The position numbers were made by a program, and so were the translations under genes. Below, piece after piece: positions 53,154 through 61,788 of a DNA stretch of 64,000 bases; positions within the stretch are counted from its first letter, which is position 1; each line of letters opens with the position of its first letter. Origin of the DNA: Caldifarciminota bacterium (GTDB lineage: Bacteria; Hydrothermota; UBA3073); the NCBI GenBank assembly GCA_030606335.1, contig JAUWGP010000007.1, positions 1-64,000 of the forward strand. Reading direction: 5' to 3'. The notes under the pieces were generated by a model. It worked only from the letters and a program-made list of their open reading frames with translations. It had not been told where the DNA came from and made no database searches.

Positions 53154-54050
53154 ATGAAACCAATACTTGAAAGATTAAAAAATGATGAGGTTTTCGTTTC
53201 TGATGGAGCAATCGGTACATTGTTATTAGAGAGGGGGCTCAATGAAGGCGAACCTCCTGAAGCCTTTAATATTTCACATCCAGAGATCATTGAAGAGATT
53301 GCCCACCTTTATCTTGAAGCTGGAGCAGATATAATACAAACCAACACCTTTGGTGCATCACCATTAAAGCTTTCACATTATTCACTTCAGGATAGAACTG
53401 AGGAGATAAATAGAAAGGCAGTCCAATGTGTTAGAAATGCCGTGAAGGATTCTGTCTATATTTCTGCCTCTTGCGGTCCAACCAATAGATTATTAAAACC
53501 TTACGGTGATATAGATCCTGAAGATATATACGAGGCTTTTGAAAGACAGATAAGAGCACAAATAGAAGCAGGTGTAGACATAGTATGTATAGAAACAATG
53601 ACTGATTTGAAGGAAACAATACTTGCGGTTAAAGCAGCAAAAACTGTATCAACAAAAATCCCGGTCATAGCTACCATGACATTTGAGAATACAAAGAGAG
53701 GTTTTTACACTATTATGGGAACAAATATAGAAAAGGCAGTTGAAGGTCTCGAATTGGCAGGTGCAGATATAATAGGCTCTAATTGTGGGAATGGTATAGA
53801 AATCATGATTAAAATAGCAAAATTTTTTAAAAAATATACTAACCTACCTGTAATTATCCAATCTAATGCAGGTATACCAGAGGTTCATTACGGCAAAATT
53901 ACATACCCTGATACACCAGATTTTATGGCAGAAAAAGCTAAAGAACTTATTGCATCTGGTGTTTCTATAATCGGAGGCTGTTGTGGAACAACTCCTGAAC
54001 ATATAAAAGCCATCCGAAAATTAGTTGATTCCTTGATGTTTACGATATAA
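53154..54050 (+). CDS. homocysteine S-methyltransferase domain protein
   Basis: A 298-residue MetH-type N-terminal (BHMT-like) barrel. DGAIGTLLLERGL, TNTFGASPLKL, and zinc ligands Cys211 (GSNCGNG), Cys276 and Cys277 (GGCCGTTPEHI). It contains only the homocysteine half of methionine synthase, with no folate or B12 domain. Following a free corrinoid carrier, it should transfer the methyl group to homocysteine to give methionine. No Shine-Dalgarno; a 53-base gap separates it from the carrier gene. Confidence 0.9.
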   Translation: MKPILERLKNDEVFVSDGAIGTLLLERGLNEGEPPEAFNISHPEIIEEIAHLYLEAGADIIQTNTFGASPLKLSHYSLQDRTEEINRKAVQCVRNAVKDSVYISASCGPTNRLLKPYGDIDPEDIYEAFERQIRAQIEAGVDIVCIETMTDLKETILAVKAAKTVSTKIPVIATMTFENTKRGFYTIMGTNIEKAVEGLELAGADIIGSNCGNGIEIMIKIAKFFKKYTNLPVIIQSNAGIPEVHYGKITYPDTPDFMAEKAKELIASGVSIIGGCCGTTPEHIKAIRKLVDSLMFTI

Positions 54051-54149
54051 TCTCCCTGGCTTCTTTATTATTATATACTCCATTCAATATATATTGACCT
54101 TTTTCTATCAGGATTTGTAAAACATTTGGTACGAATTAAATTCATTTCT

Positions 54150-54300
54150 GCATGCTGCATTACCAAGGTAATGCACTCCAAAAAAATTCGCTAAAAAGGA
54201 TGAGATTTCCGCGCTCATTCCATTTCCTCGCAATGACAGATACTAACCTATGTCATTGCGAGGAAACCGTAAGGTTAACGAAGTAATCTCATTATCACAT
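54150..54300. repeat. REP palindrome
   Basis: GATGAGATTTCCGCGCTC...TCGCAATGACAG...TGTCATTGCGAGG...GTAATCTCATTA, a nested inverted repeat of the family seen at 21013, 50106 and 63105. It also includes TGCATTACCAAGGTAATGCA (54153-54172). Confidence 0.75.
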
Positions 54301-54307
54301 TTCTACT

Positions 54308-56293
54308 ATGATTAAAATTAATAATATATGTTTAGGTTACGCAAAAAAGGTACTCTTTAATAATATTAATTGGTTGATTACTGAAAAAAGCAGAACTGGT
54401 TTAGTAGGAGATAATGGAACAGGTAAAACTACCTTGCTCAGAGCAATCCTTGGTGACGTAATTCTTGATTCTGGAACTATCACAATCTCAGGAAAATATA
54501 GAAGTATAGGGTATCTCCCTCAAGACCTTGTTGAACTCGAGTCTATTAATATAATCGATTATCTTGAAAAGAAAAGCGGAATTTTAAAAATTAAGCAATC
54601 CATAGAAAACTATATGGAAAAATTATCAACCTGTGTCCCATCAACAGAAAAGTATGATAACATATTAAAGAGATACGAAACCGCAGTAGAATTATTCAAT
54701 ATGAAGGATGGTTATTCATTTGAGGCAAATACTAAAAAAATATTAAGTGGATTGGGTTTCAAGGATGAGGATTTCTTTAAGAATTGCTCTGAGTTTTCCG
54801 GTGGATGGAAGATGAGAATCTTTCTTGCAGGTCTTTTGCTTTCAAAACCAGACATACTGCTCTTAGATGAGCCTACCAATCATCTTGATACTGAGAGTAT
54901 GGAATGGGTAGAACATTATCTCAAGGACTACTATGGAACGATCATAGCGATTTCTCATGATAGAGTTTTTTTAGATAAAATCGTTACTCAAATAATAGAG
55001 CTTGCCAACGGTAAAATAACAACATATAAAGGAAACTATTCATTTTATCTCAAAGAAAAATCAAGAAGAATTGAAGCATTTAAAAAACAGATGAAGCTAC
55101 AGGATAGTGAAATTAAAAGAATTCAGACCTTCATTGATAGATTTAGATATAAAGCCTCAAAAGCCAAACAGGTACAAAGTAGAATTAAGATGCTGGAAAA
55201 ACTCGACCTTATTGAACTCGATAAAGGGATGAAGAGGGTAAATATAAAATTCCCTGAATGTAAAAGAAGTGGTTATGAAGTTTTAACTGTAAAAAATATA
55301 TCTAAAACTTACGGGGATTTAGTTGTTTTTGATGAGATTAATTTCTCTGTTCATAGAGGTGACAGAATTGCGTTTGTAGGAGTTAATGGAGCAGGTAAAT
55401 CTACGCTGGCAAGACTTCTGAGTAAAATTGAAAAGCCTACATCAGGAGAAGTAAAATACGGGATAAATGTTAAAAGTGCTTCATTCTCACAGGAAAGTTC
55501 AAATAATCTCGATTATTACAAAACGATCTGGGAGGAGATTAATTCTATTACTACTAAAAGTACTAAACTTGAAACAAGAGGTCTACTGGGTGCATTTCTT
55601 TTTTCTGGTGAGGACATTCATAAAAAGATTGGAATATTATCTGGGGGTGAAAAATCAAGGTTGGCGCTGCTCAAGATATTACTTCAAGACTCAAACTTTT
55701 TAATACTTGATGAGCCTACAAATCATCTTGATATTAAAACGAAAGAGATTTTTCAAAACGCCTTACTCAATTATACAGGTACTGTAGTGATTGTATCACA
55801 TGATAGATACTTTCTGGATAATCTTGTTAATAGAATAATCGAAATAAAAGACAAAACCTTTTGTGAGTATCATGGCAATTATTCATACTTCATTGAAAAA
55901 AGGGCAAAAAAAGAAGCAATGAAGAATGTAGACGCAGTTTTCGAAGTTACTACTGACAAAACAAACAAGAAAGCACCCGGTTTTAAAACTAAGGAACAAA
56001 AGAGACAGGAAGCAGAAAAAAGAAACCAGCTTTATAGACTCAGGAAAGACCTTATCAAAAAATTAGAATTAACTGAAGAAAAGATTAATGAACTTGAGAA
56101 TATTAGAGAAAAAAATGAAACTTTACTATGTAGTTGCGATATAATGAATAACCCCATAAATGTTAAAACCTTAGCTAAAGATATAAAGCTTACAACGAGT
56201 AAATTAGAAAAGTTATACTCAGAATGGGACAGACTGCTTATTGTGCTTGCTGAAATTGATAATGAGAAAAAGAGGAATTTAATTTCCACATAG
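54308..56293 (+). CDS. ABC-F family ATPase
   Basis: A 661-residue soluble protein with two ABC domains. Walker A GDNGTGKTT and GVNGAGKST, signatures FSGGWKMR and LSGGEKSR, and Walker B LLLDEPTNHLD and LILDEPTNHLD. A linker between them (about 240-310) and a C-terminal coiled coil (about 560-655) match the Uup/YheS/YdiF type. ABC-F proteins act on the ribosome E site or in antibiotic protection; which is not clear here. No membrane domain. No Shine-Dalgarno; a REP lies just upstream. Confidence 0.92.
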   Translation: MIKINNICLGYAKKVLFNNINWLITEKSRTGLVGDNGTGKTTLLRAILGDVILDSGTITISGKYRSIGYLPQDLVELESINIIDYLEKKSGILKIKQSIENYMEKLSTCVPSTEKYDNILKRYETAVELFNMKDGYSFEANTKKILSGLGFKDEDFFKNCSEFSGGWKMRIFLAGLLLSKPDILLLDEPTNHLDTESMEWVEHYLKDYYGTIIAISHDRVFLDKIVTQIIELANGKITTYKGNYSFYLKEKSRRIEAFKKQMKLQDSEIKRIQTFIDRFRYKASKAKQVQSRIKMLEKLDLIELDKGMKRVNIKFPECKRSGYEVLTVKNISKTYGDLVVFDEINFSVHRGDRIAFVGVNGAGKSTLARLLSKIEKPTSGEVKYGINVKSASFSQESSNNLDYYKTIWEEINSITTKSTKLETRGLLGAFLFSGEDIHKKIGILSGGEKSRLALLKILLQDSNFLILDEPTNHLDIKTKEIFQNALLNYTGTVVIVSHDRYFLDNLVNRIIEIKDKTFCEYHGNYSYFIEKRAKKEAMKNVDAVFEVTTDKTNKKAPGFKTKEQKRQEAEKRNQLYRLRKDLIKKLELTEEKINELENIREKNETLLCSCDIMNNPINVKTLAKDIKLTTSKLEKLYSEWDRLLIVLAEIDNEKKRNLIST

Positions 56294-56483
56294 ACAAGCA
56301 CTCTAATAATTAACGTGTGTCAGGTTCTTGAAAGGCTCTTGATAGTCGCAGCGGACTCCTTACTGCTGTAACTAAAGGATATTGAATAGAGCTTGATTTT
56401 CCGGCAATTTTGATAAGTTAATATTGTAGGATAACTTATAAACTATCATTTAACTTATTTCAAGTAATAGCCAAATTATTTTC

Positions 56484-56512
56484 TTGACAGAATGAATTTT
56501 TTAGGTTATATT
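56484..56512 (+). promoter_or_regulatory. promoter for the small lipoprotein gene
   Basis: TTGACA (56484-56489), 17 bases, TATATT (56507-56512). It lies 299 bases before the lipoprotein ATG, with the MITE-like element between. The gap 56294-56483 holds no recognisable gene. Confidence 0.72.
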
Positions 56513-56598
56513 ATATGTTAAGCAACATATAGAATTTCAATGGAAAATATGCACGTATTTTAACTATAGTGAAATCAAAAATTAACTACCAGAATAAA

Positions 56599-56788
56599 GG
56601 TAGTGTCAAAAATAATATGAAAGGATATGAAATTAAAAATGTAGGGGTTCGATTTATCGAACCCGCAAAAGAAACGGGTCGGATGAATCCGACCCCTACA
56701 AGAATCAGGAAGAGACAAGCAAAAAGTAGATCACTGCTTTTAAAATTGTAGGTTAGAAGAAAATAGGCAAAAGTTTTTTGACACTACC
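56599..56788. mobile_element. MITE-like element with 14-bp terminal inverted repeats
   Basis: GGTAGTGTCAAAAA (56599-56612) and its exact complement TTTTTGACACTACC (56775-56788) bound a 190-base segment. AGAATAAA on the left and AGAACAAA on the right look like an 8-base target duplication with one change. Inside, GTAGGGGTTCGATTTATCGAACC (56641-56663) and GGGTCGGATGAATCCGACCC (56676-56695) are two hairpins. No transposase. It splits the 56484 promoter from the gene at 56811. Confidence 0.75.
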
Positions 56789-56810
56789 AGAACAAAAGAA
56801 AGGAGGTCAT

Positions 56811-57224
56811 ATGAGAGGATTGAAATACCTAATTATTTTTATGGTGTTTCTAACAGGATGTGCCTCAAACGTAAGATTCATACAGACCGATGAGTATTAC
56901 GAACCAGCACCAAAGCCTGATGATACTGAAATCATATTCAGTCATAACAAGGTTATTAAGCCTCATACTGTTATCGGCGTTATAGTAGCAGAACTTGACA
57001 AACACGCCCGTCGGCCTCAATTAGATGCTCTTTTGATTAAAAAATGCCGTGAAATTGGTGCTGATGGAGTAATGCTGGTAGAATATGATACTGATAGAGA
57101 GATTTACCTTGAGACACATCACACTGTTGTAGGACGAGGTCCATGGCGTAGACATGTTGTGGGAACTCGTCCAGTTATGGAAGTAAAAAAGACATCCACT
57201 GGAATAGCATTTATCTTCGATTAA
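56811..57224 (+). CDS. small putative lipoprotein
   Basis: A 137-residue product with the lipobox LTGC (Cys17), so probably membrane-anchored. The body has YEPAPKPDDTEIIFSHN, HTVIGVIVAELD, CREIGADGVMLVEYD and a GRGPWRRHVVGTRP stretch, somewhat like the YajG/DUF4156-type small lipoproteins (IGADGV). Start set by AAAGGAGG at 56799-56806; an upstream in-frame ATG inside the MITE is rejected. Confidence 0.75.
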   Translation: MRGLKYLIIFMVFLTGCASNVRFIQTDEYYEPAPKPDDTEIIFSHNKVIKPHTVIGVIVAELDKHARRPQLDALLIKKCREIGADGVMLVEYDTDREIYLETHHTVVGRGPWRRHVVGTRPVMEVKKTSTGIAFIFD

Positions 57225-57278
57225 GATGGCGGTTATATCTTTTCTAAATTTCATAACCATACTAACATGGGAGAGTGT

Positions 57279-57731
57279 ATGTCTAAGCTCTGTATCTTTA
57301 TTATGGTGTTACTACTACCACTTATTCTTCTTGCCGGCGAGGATACATCAATGAAGTGGGTAGTCAGCGAACTTGCTGATTATGTCGAATTTCTTGAAGA
57401 CCTTCTTGATCAGGAGATTGTTCACATGCAGGCTGATATCATTACTACTGATGGTATTTCCTTTACTCGCACCCTTCATCAAGGATGGACGTATGGAATC
57501 ATGGCTTTCTCTGATGAAAGAATCGAAGACCTCGATATAATACTTTACATAGATGACGATGGAGAGTGGATAGAGGTTGAGAGGGATGATGAAGAAGATA
57601 ACTACCCTTCAGTTATAATCGAGCCTTCAGAGACAGAGGTTTACCTGATAGAGTTAGACCCTTATACATTTAGTGAAGACTATGAAGCTGCTCATTACGG
57701 TATGGTTATATATCATGAGCTACCTGAATAA
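57279..57731 (+). CDS. small acidic exported protein
   Basis: A 150-residue protein with a signal peptide (about 1-19, ending LLAG). The mature part is very acidic and beta-like (DLDIILYIDDDGEWIEVERDDEEDNYPSVIIEPSETEVYLIELDPYTF). This resembles pre-peptidase C-terminal-like beta sandwiches, but the family is not certain. Start after GGGAGAG. Follows the lipoprotein gene and ends at the terminator at 57775. Confidence 0.65.
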   Translation: MSKLCIFIMVLLLPLILLAGEDTSMKWVVSELADYVEFLEDLLDQEIVHMQADIITTDGISFTRTLHQGWTYGIMAFSDERIEDLDIILYIDDDGEWIEVERDDEEDNYPSVIIEPSETEVYLIELDPYTFSEDYEAAHYGMVIYHELPE

Positions 57732-57774
57732 AATTGAAGTAAAAGACTTATTAATGCCATTTTCTTCGAAGATT

Positions 57775-57810
57775 ACCGGCGGACAGACTTAAAAGTTCGC
57801 CGGTTTTTTT
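57775..57810 (+). terminator. Rho-independent terminator
   Basis: ACCGGCGGAC (57775-57784), 10-base loop, GTTCGCCGGT (57795-57804) with one G-T pair, then a T run to 57810. A promoter starts at 57812. Confidence 0.9.
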
Positions 57811-57811
57811 C

Positions 57812-57840
57812 TTGACAAGAGAGAATTTTAGAGTTATAAT
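57812..57840 (+). promoter_or_regulatory. promoter directly after terminator
   Basis: TTGACA (57812-57817), 17 bases, TATAAT (57835-57840). It probably drives the C25-like peptidase gene 389 bases away. Confidence 0.8.
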
Positions 57841-57989
57841 AACTTAGAATTTACATTAAGAAAATCAAAGAACACAAAACCTATCTGCCTATCAACCCGA
57901 GTATGTATAATTTATAGCCAAATTATGCATTTTAAGAGACCTGAGGGGGTAGAAACAGTAAGAACGGTATAAAATTGTTATAATCATCT

Positions 57990-58145
57990 GAAACAATGCA
58001 AAAAACACTGAATTGGCGAAACGGTGAATCGGTGAATTGACTATTGATTTATCCCGCCTGCCCTGTAGTGACGATGTGCGGGGTTGAATGCGACTTGTCC
58101 CGTGAAATGTATAACTATTTCATTGGGAAGCTATTCCACCAGGAC
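57990..58145 (+). repeat. repeat spacer with bulged hairpin relative
   Basis: GGCGAAACGGTGAATCGGTGAATTG words (58014-58038), TTTATCCCGCCTGCCCTGTAG (58048-58068), then the hairpin at 58098-58128 and TATTCCACCAGGACG. No gene between 57841 and 58228. Confidence 0.65.
58098..58128 (+). repeat. bulged-hairpin repeat, copy 7
   Basis: TCCC, GTGAAAT, 8-base loop, ATTTCAT, unpaired T, GGGA; one G-T pair replaces G-C. Confidence 0.65.
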
Positions 58146-58228
58146 GATTTACGATTGAAGAGGAGTTATTTCGGAGACTCTAAGACGCTAAGATTCAATT
58201 ACTTAATCCCTTAACAGGAGGATTTGTA

Positions 58229-60808
58229 ATGATTGGCTTCATAACCATAGCAGTTTTATTGTTTAGTTCACCACAGGATGAAGTTACACATCTCCAGTGG
58301 GGAGGTCCACCTGGTACAAGACCGGGGACATATAGAGAGTGGATTGCTGCTCATCCATACAAAGATTTTTCATTCAATCTTAAAAGACGTGTAGACAGTA
58401 ATGGCAGGGAAGGTACAGTAGTAATTTTCTCTGAAGAGCAAATAGCCTCTTCCCTATCAGGTGAGATAAATCAGCTTATGACCAATCTACAACAAGAGGG
58501 TTATACAGTGCTGAGTTATGAGATATCTGGTGGTTTACCCGATAGTCTTCGTTCATTTCTGCAAACACTATACTATACGGAAAATATCGAGGGAGCACTG
58601 TTTATTGGGAACCTTCCAATAGCATGGTATCAGATAGAGGATGATTTCAATGAGTACGGATATAAAGAATGGCCAATAGATTTATTTTATATGGACCTTG
58701 ATGGTAACTGGGCAGATGACCTGAAATATCAGTTTGGGACCCTTTTGCCAGGACAGGACAGTATCTATGATGGACATACTGGTAATGTATCTCCAGAAAT
58801 ATATATAGGCAGGCTTATTCCGACTGGTATTGGTGATGACACACTTCTTATTAAGAATTATTTATCTAAAGATAACAACTATCGTCATAACAGTATAGCT
58901 TTACAAAAAAGAGCAATTACCTATGTTGATGATGACTGGTATTATTGGGCTCCAGGGTGGGCTTCTGATGTCTCTTTACTTTATGACGATATATTACTTA
59001 TTTCTGACTCCAATACTACCAGGGCAAGCGACTATAGAGTAAGGCTTGATACAGTAAGGGCATGGGTATCCCTCTTCGCTCATTCGTGGCCAGGTGGTCA
59101 TCAATTTTACTATAACAACCATAACAGTGTTGATTATTATTGGTCCACGGAATATACAACTCAAGACCCTCCTGCCAATTTCTACAACCATTTCGCTTGT
59201 TCATTTGCACGCTATACTGACTATGGATATGGAGGAGGAAGGTCAATATTCAATCAAAGTTATGGTGTTGGTGAGATCGGTTCTACAAAAACCGGAAGTA
59301 TGCTCTCATTCAACTACTTTTATCTACCCCTTTCACAGGAAAAAACAATGGGTGAAGCCTTCAGAGATTGGTTTGCTCATATAGCACAGGGAGGTTTTTC
59401 ATTTAATGAACTATGTTGGCATTATGGAATGACACTCCTTGGTGACCCTTTTCTAAAACCAAGTGGACATAATCTACAACCACCTATTTGTACGCTAACC
59501 GCTGCTGATGCCTGTGCTCCTCCGAATTCAACTAACAATATTATCAGAATCAAACTCAACAATCCCGTGGTTATAGTAGAGATTGAGTTTGTTTTAAAAT
59601 TTGATGGTTCATTAATCACAGTTAACAACGTTGCTCCCACAACTCGTACAAACTTTATGGCTATCGAGTATACAAACTGGAATGATTCATTAAAGGTAAC
59701 TATGAATGGTTTAATATCCAGAGATTCTCTCATTCCAGGAGAAGGTCCCATTCTGGATGTACTATTCGATGTTAACAGTGGTGCGGTTTTAGGTGATAGT
59801 ACACCAATAAATCTTGAAGACTGTGTCGTTAAAGGAATAGATTCACTACACGTCGATTGTATGACAGTTGACGGCTGGTTATATTTCATTCCTATCCCCC
59901 TCCTCCCCACTCTTATCAGTCCTGATAGTGGTTTAATTCTAAGCGATAACACACCACTGTTTCGCTGGACAAATGAAGCATATGCCACCAATTACTGGTT
60001 ACAGGTAGATACAGATACATTCTTCAGCTCACTTGCAGTAGATGATTCTACAATCCTTCCCCCACTATATATACTAACCAGTCCACTAAATGACAATCCC
60101 TATTACTGGCGTGTATGCAGTGGGAGTAGGTGCGGTGAATGGTCGGACTGGTCTTTACCATTTAACTTTACCATTGATACTCGACCACCTGTTATAGAAT
60201 CGACTACTATATGGCATGATACGATTTATTCTGGACCATTCCCTATTCATACATATGTAAGTGATGTAAATGGTGTAGACAGTGTCATCTTGTATTATAT
60301 AACCGATATTGACACTAACTGGACATATTTTCACATGAACCAATTGGATGAAAATCACTATTCTGCTGAAATACCAGAGCAGGATTCTGGTTATATAAGA
60401 ATAAGTTATTACATACTTGCATACGATGTGGCAACCTATCCAAACCATTCTACTGATCCCATCAATGCACCCGACAACTGCTATGAGTTTTATATTGGAA
60501 TTCTGGGTGCTTCGGAGAACTATCAACCAACTGACTTCTTCCTTGGACAAAACTATCCTAATCCTTTTATAGAAAAAACAACTATACCATTTTCCTTGCC
60601 AACCGATTCAAAGGTGCAAATAGAGATTTATAATGTGATGGGTAAAAAGGTTAAGGCATTGGTAGGTAAATACTTTAAAGCAGGTTGTCACAATATAGAT
60701 TGGTATGGAATTGGTGAGTCTAGTGAAAGGTTACCAGCAGGCATCTATTTCTACCAGATAAGTGCAGGTAAATATGAGGCTGTGAAAAAAGGGTATATTA
60801 TACGTTAA
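58229..60808 (+). CDS. secreted C25 (gingipain)-like cysteine peptidase with sorting domain
   Basis: An 859-residue exported protein. Short signal peptide (1-14). A C25/caspase-like domain (about 60-412) has candidate catalytic His285 or His291 (LFAHSWPGGH) and Cys324 (FYNHFACSFARY), ending in the family-typical GMTLLGDPFLKP. Next come a cohesin-like beta domain (about 430-550), an Fn3-like segment (about 560-650), another beta domain, and a C-terminal type IX-like sorting domain (QNYPNPFIEKTTIPFSLP...LPAGIYFYQI, about 773-859). Start by AGGAGG at 58216-58221. Confidence 0.85.
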   Translation: MIGFITIAVLLFSSPQDEVTHLQWGGPPGTRPGTYREWIAAHPYKDFSFNLKRRVDSNGREGTVVIFSEEQIASSLSGEINQLMTNLQQEGYTVLSYEISGGLPDSLRSFLQTLYYTENIEGALFIGNLPIAWYQIEDDFNEYGYKEWPIDLFYMDLDGNWADDLKYQFGTLLPGQDSIYDGHTGNVSPEIYIGRLIPTGIGDDTLLIKNYLSKDNNYRHNSIALQKRAITYVDDDWYYWAPGWASDVSLLYDDILLISDSNTTRASDYRVRLDTVRAWVSLFAHSWPGGHQFYYNNHNSVDYYWSTEYTTQDPPANFYNHFACSFARYTDYGYGGGRSIFNQSYGVGEIGSTKTGSMLSFNYFYLPLSQEKTMGEAFRDWFAHIAQGGFSFNELCWHYGMTLLGDPFLKPSGHNLQPPICTLTAADACAPPNSTNNIIRIKLNNPVVIVEIEFVLKFDGSLITVNNVAPTTRTNFMAIEYTNWNDSLKVTMNGLISRDSLIPGEGPILDVLFDVNSGAVLGDSTPINLEDCVVKGIDSLHVDCMTVDGWLYFIPIPLLPTLISPDSGLILSDNTPLFRWTNEAYATNYWLQVDTDTFFSSLAVDDSTILPPLYILTSPLNDNPYYWRVCSGSRCGEWSDWSLPFNFTIDTRPPVIESTTIWHDTIYSGPFPIHTYVSDVNGVDSVILYYITDIDTNWTYFHMNQLDENHYSAEIPEQDSGYIRISYYILAYDVATYPNHSTDPINAPDNCYEFYIGILGASENYQPTDFFLGQNYPNPFIEKTTIPFSLPTDSKVQIEIYNVMGKKVKALVGKYFKAGCHNIDWYGIGESSERLPAGIYFYQISAGKYEAVKKGYIIR

Positions 60809-60924
60809 AGCAATATAGAGAGTTATATCCTATCATAAATACCCTAAAGCTCTTGTATTTGAGAATAAAAACTTGAAAAATAAAAAATATCTATTTTATA
60901 TTTTATTTAGGTAATTGTAAAGGA

Positions 60925-61284
60925 TTTGACACTAAATTATTAATTATTATGCTAAGAGACAGCAAAATATTCATGATATCGGTTGTCCTTTTATAAATCC
61001 CCATGTTGTTTTTTAGGCAGATTGCAAGGCGTTGGCGTTAAGATTTACAGGTGTTTGAGCAAAGCGAGTTCTGGAAATTAGCCATAAGACGTAGTCAATC
61101 TGCCGCCTGAGAAAAACACTGGGGTGCATTTTCTTTGCTTCGTTTCTTTTGGGCCCGCCCTGTGGAATAAAACATATTGCAAGAAGTTCCCCAAACATAA
61201 TACTATCTATTCCACGGGGCAATCAAAAGAAATGAAGGTAAAACAACCACTACTATTGGTTTAATTAGCTTTCTTAGTGTCAAA
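60925..61284. repeat. REP block bounded by 11-bp inverted repeats
   Basis: TTTGACACTAA (60925-60935) and TTAGTGTCAAA (61274-61284) are exact complements 360 bases apart. Inside: GCAGATTG (61017-61024) with CAATCTGC (61095-61102), and CCCTGTGGAATA (61158-61169) with TATTCCACGGGG (61208-61219), a long-loop relative of the bulged hairpin. The core word matches the MITE ends at 56599 but faces the opposite way, and no target duplication is seen. No gene in 60809-61311. Confidence 0.6.
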
Positions 61285-61311
61285 TGTTTTATAATCGCCT
61301 TAATTTTTATT

Positions 61312-61779
61312 ATGAAAAACGAAAAATCTAAAAAAGTAGCCAAAACTAAAGGTCTTCACATAAGTGAGATATACAGGTTTGAAAAGAAGGGTAAACATGA
61401 GTTCCCTCTGTTTTTAGCAAGAATAGCTGCGGGATTCCCCTCACCTGCTGATGACTTTATAGATAAAAAATTGGACCTCAACGAATTTCTTATAAAACAT
61501 CCAGCAGCCACCTTCTTTGTTCGGGTTGATGGAGATTCTATGATTGATGTTGGTATTCATTCAGGAGATATTCTTATAGTGGATAGAGCACAGGAAGCAT
61601 CCGATAACAAAATTGTAATCGCTGTATTAGATGGAGAACTTACAGTAAAGCGAATACATAAGATAAAAAATAAACTATATCTCGTCGCTGAAAACCCGAG
61701 TTTTGACCCAATAGAAGTCAATGAAGAGATGAACTTTGAGGTCTGGGGTGTAGTAACTCATGTCATCCATTTAGTTTAA
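61312..61779 (+). CDS. umuD: UmuD-like SOS mutagenesis protein
   Basis: A 155-residue S24 self-cleaving protein. Cleavage site Ala40-Gly41 in RIAAGFPSPADD, catalytic Ser76 (GDSMID) and Lys113 (GELTVKRI). There is no N-terminal DNA-binding domain, so it is UmuD rather than LexA. After RecA-stimulated cleavage the fragment joins UmuC as DNA polymerase V. TATAAT at 61290-61295 gives a very short leader; no recognisable SOS box. Confidence 0.92.
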   Translation: MKNEKSKKVAKTKGLHISEIYRFEKKGKHEFPLFLARIAAGFPSPADDFIDKKLDLNEFLIKHPAATFFVRVDGDSMIDVGIHSGDILIVDRAQEASDNKIVIAVLDGELTVKRIHKIKNKLYLVAENPSFDPIEVNEEMNFEVWGVVTHVIHLV

Positions 61780-61788
61780 GGTGTAACC

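Noticed and set aside
56641-56663. tRNA-like GGTTCGA...TCGAACC
   Set aside because: It is a simple hairpin inside the MITE-like element; no acceptor stem, anticodon arm or CCA end can be drawn.
56569-56751. 60-codon open frame inside the MITE-like element
   Set aside because: No ribosome site, mostly hairpin sequence, and no similarity to transposases.
60926-60953. TTGACA promoter for umuDC
   Set aside because: The hexamer belongs to the inverted-repeat end TTTGACACTAA, the -10 (TATGCT) is weak, and a TATAAT lies much closer to umuD.
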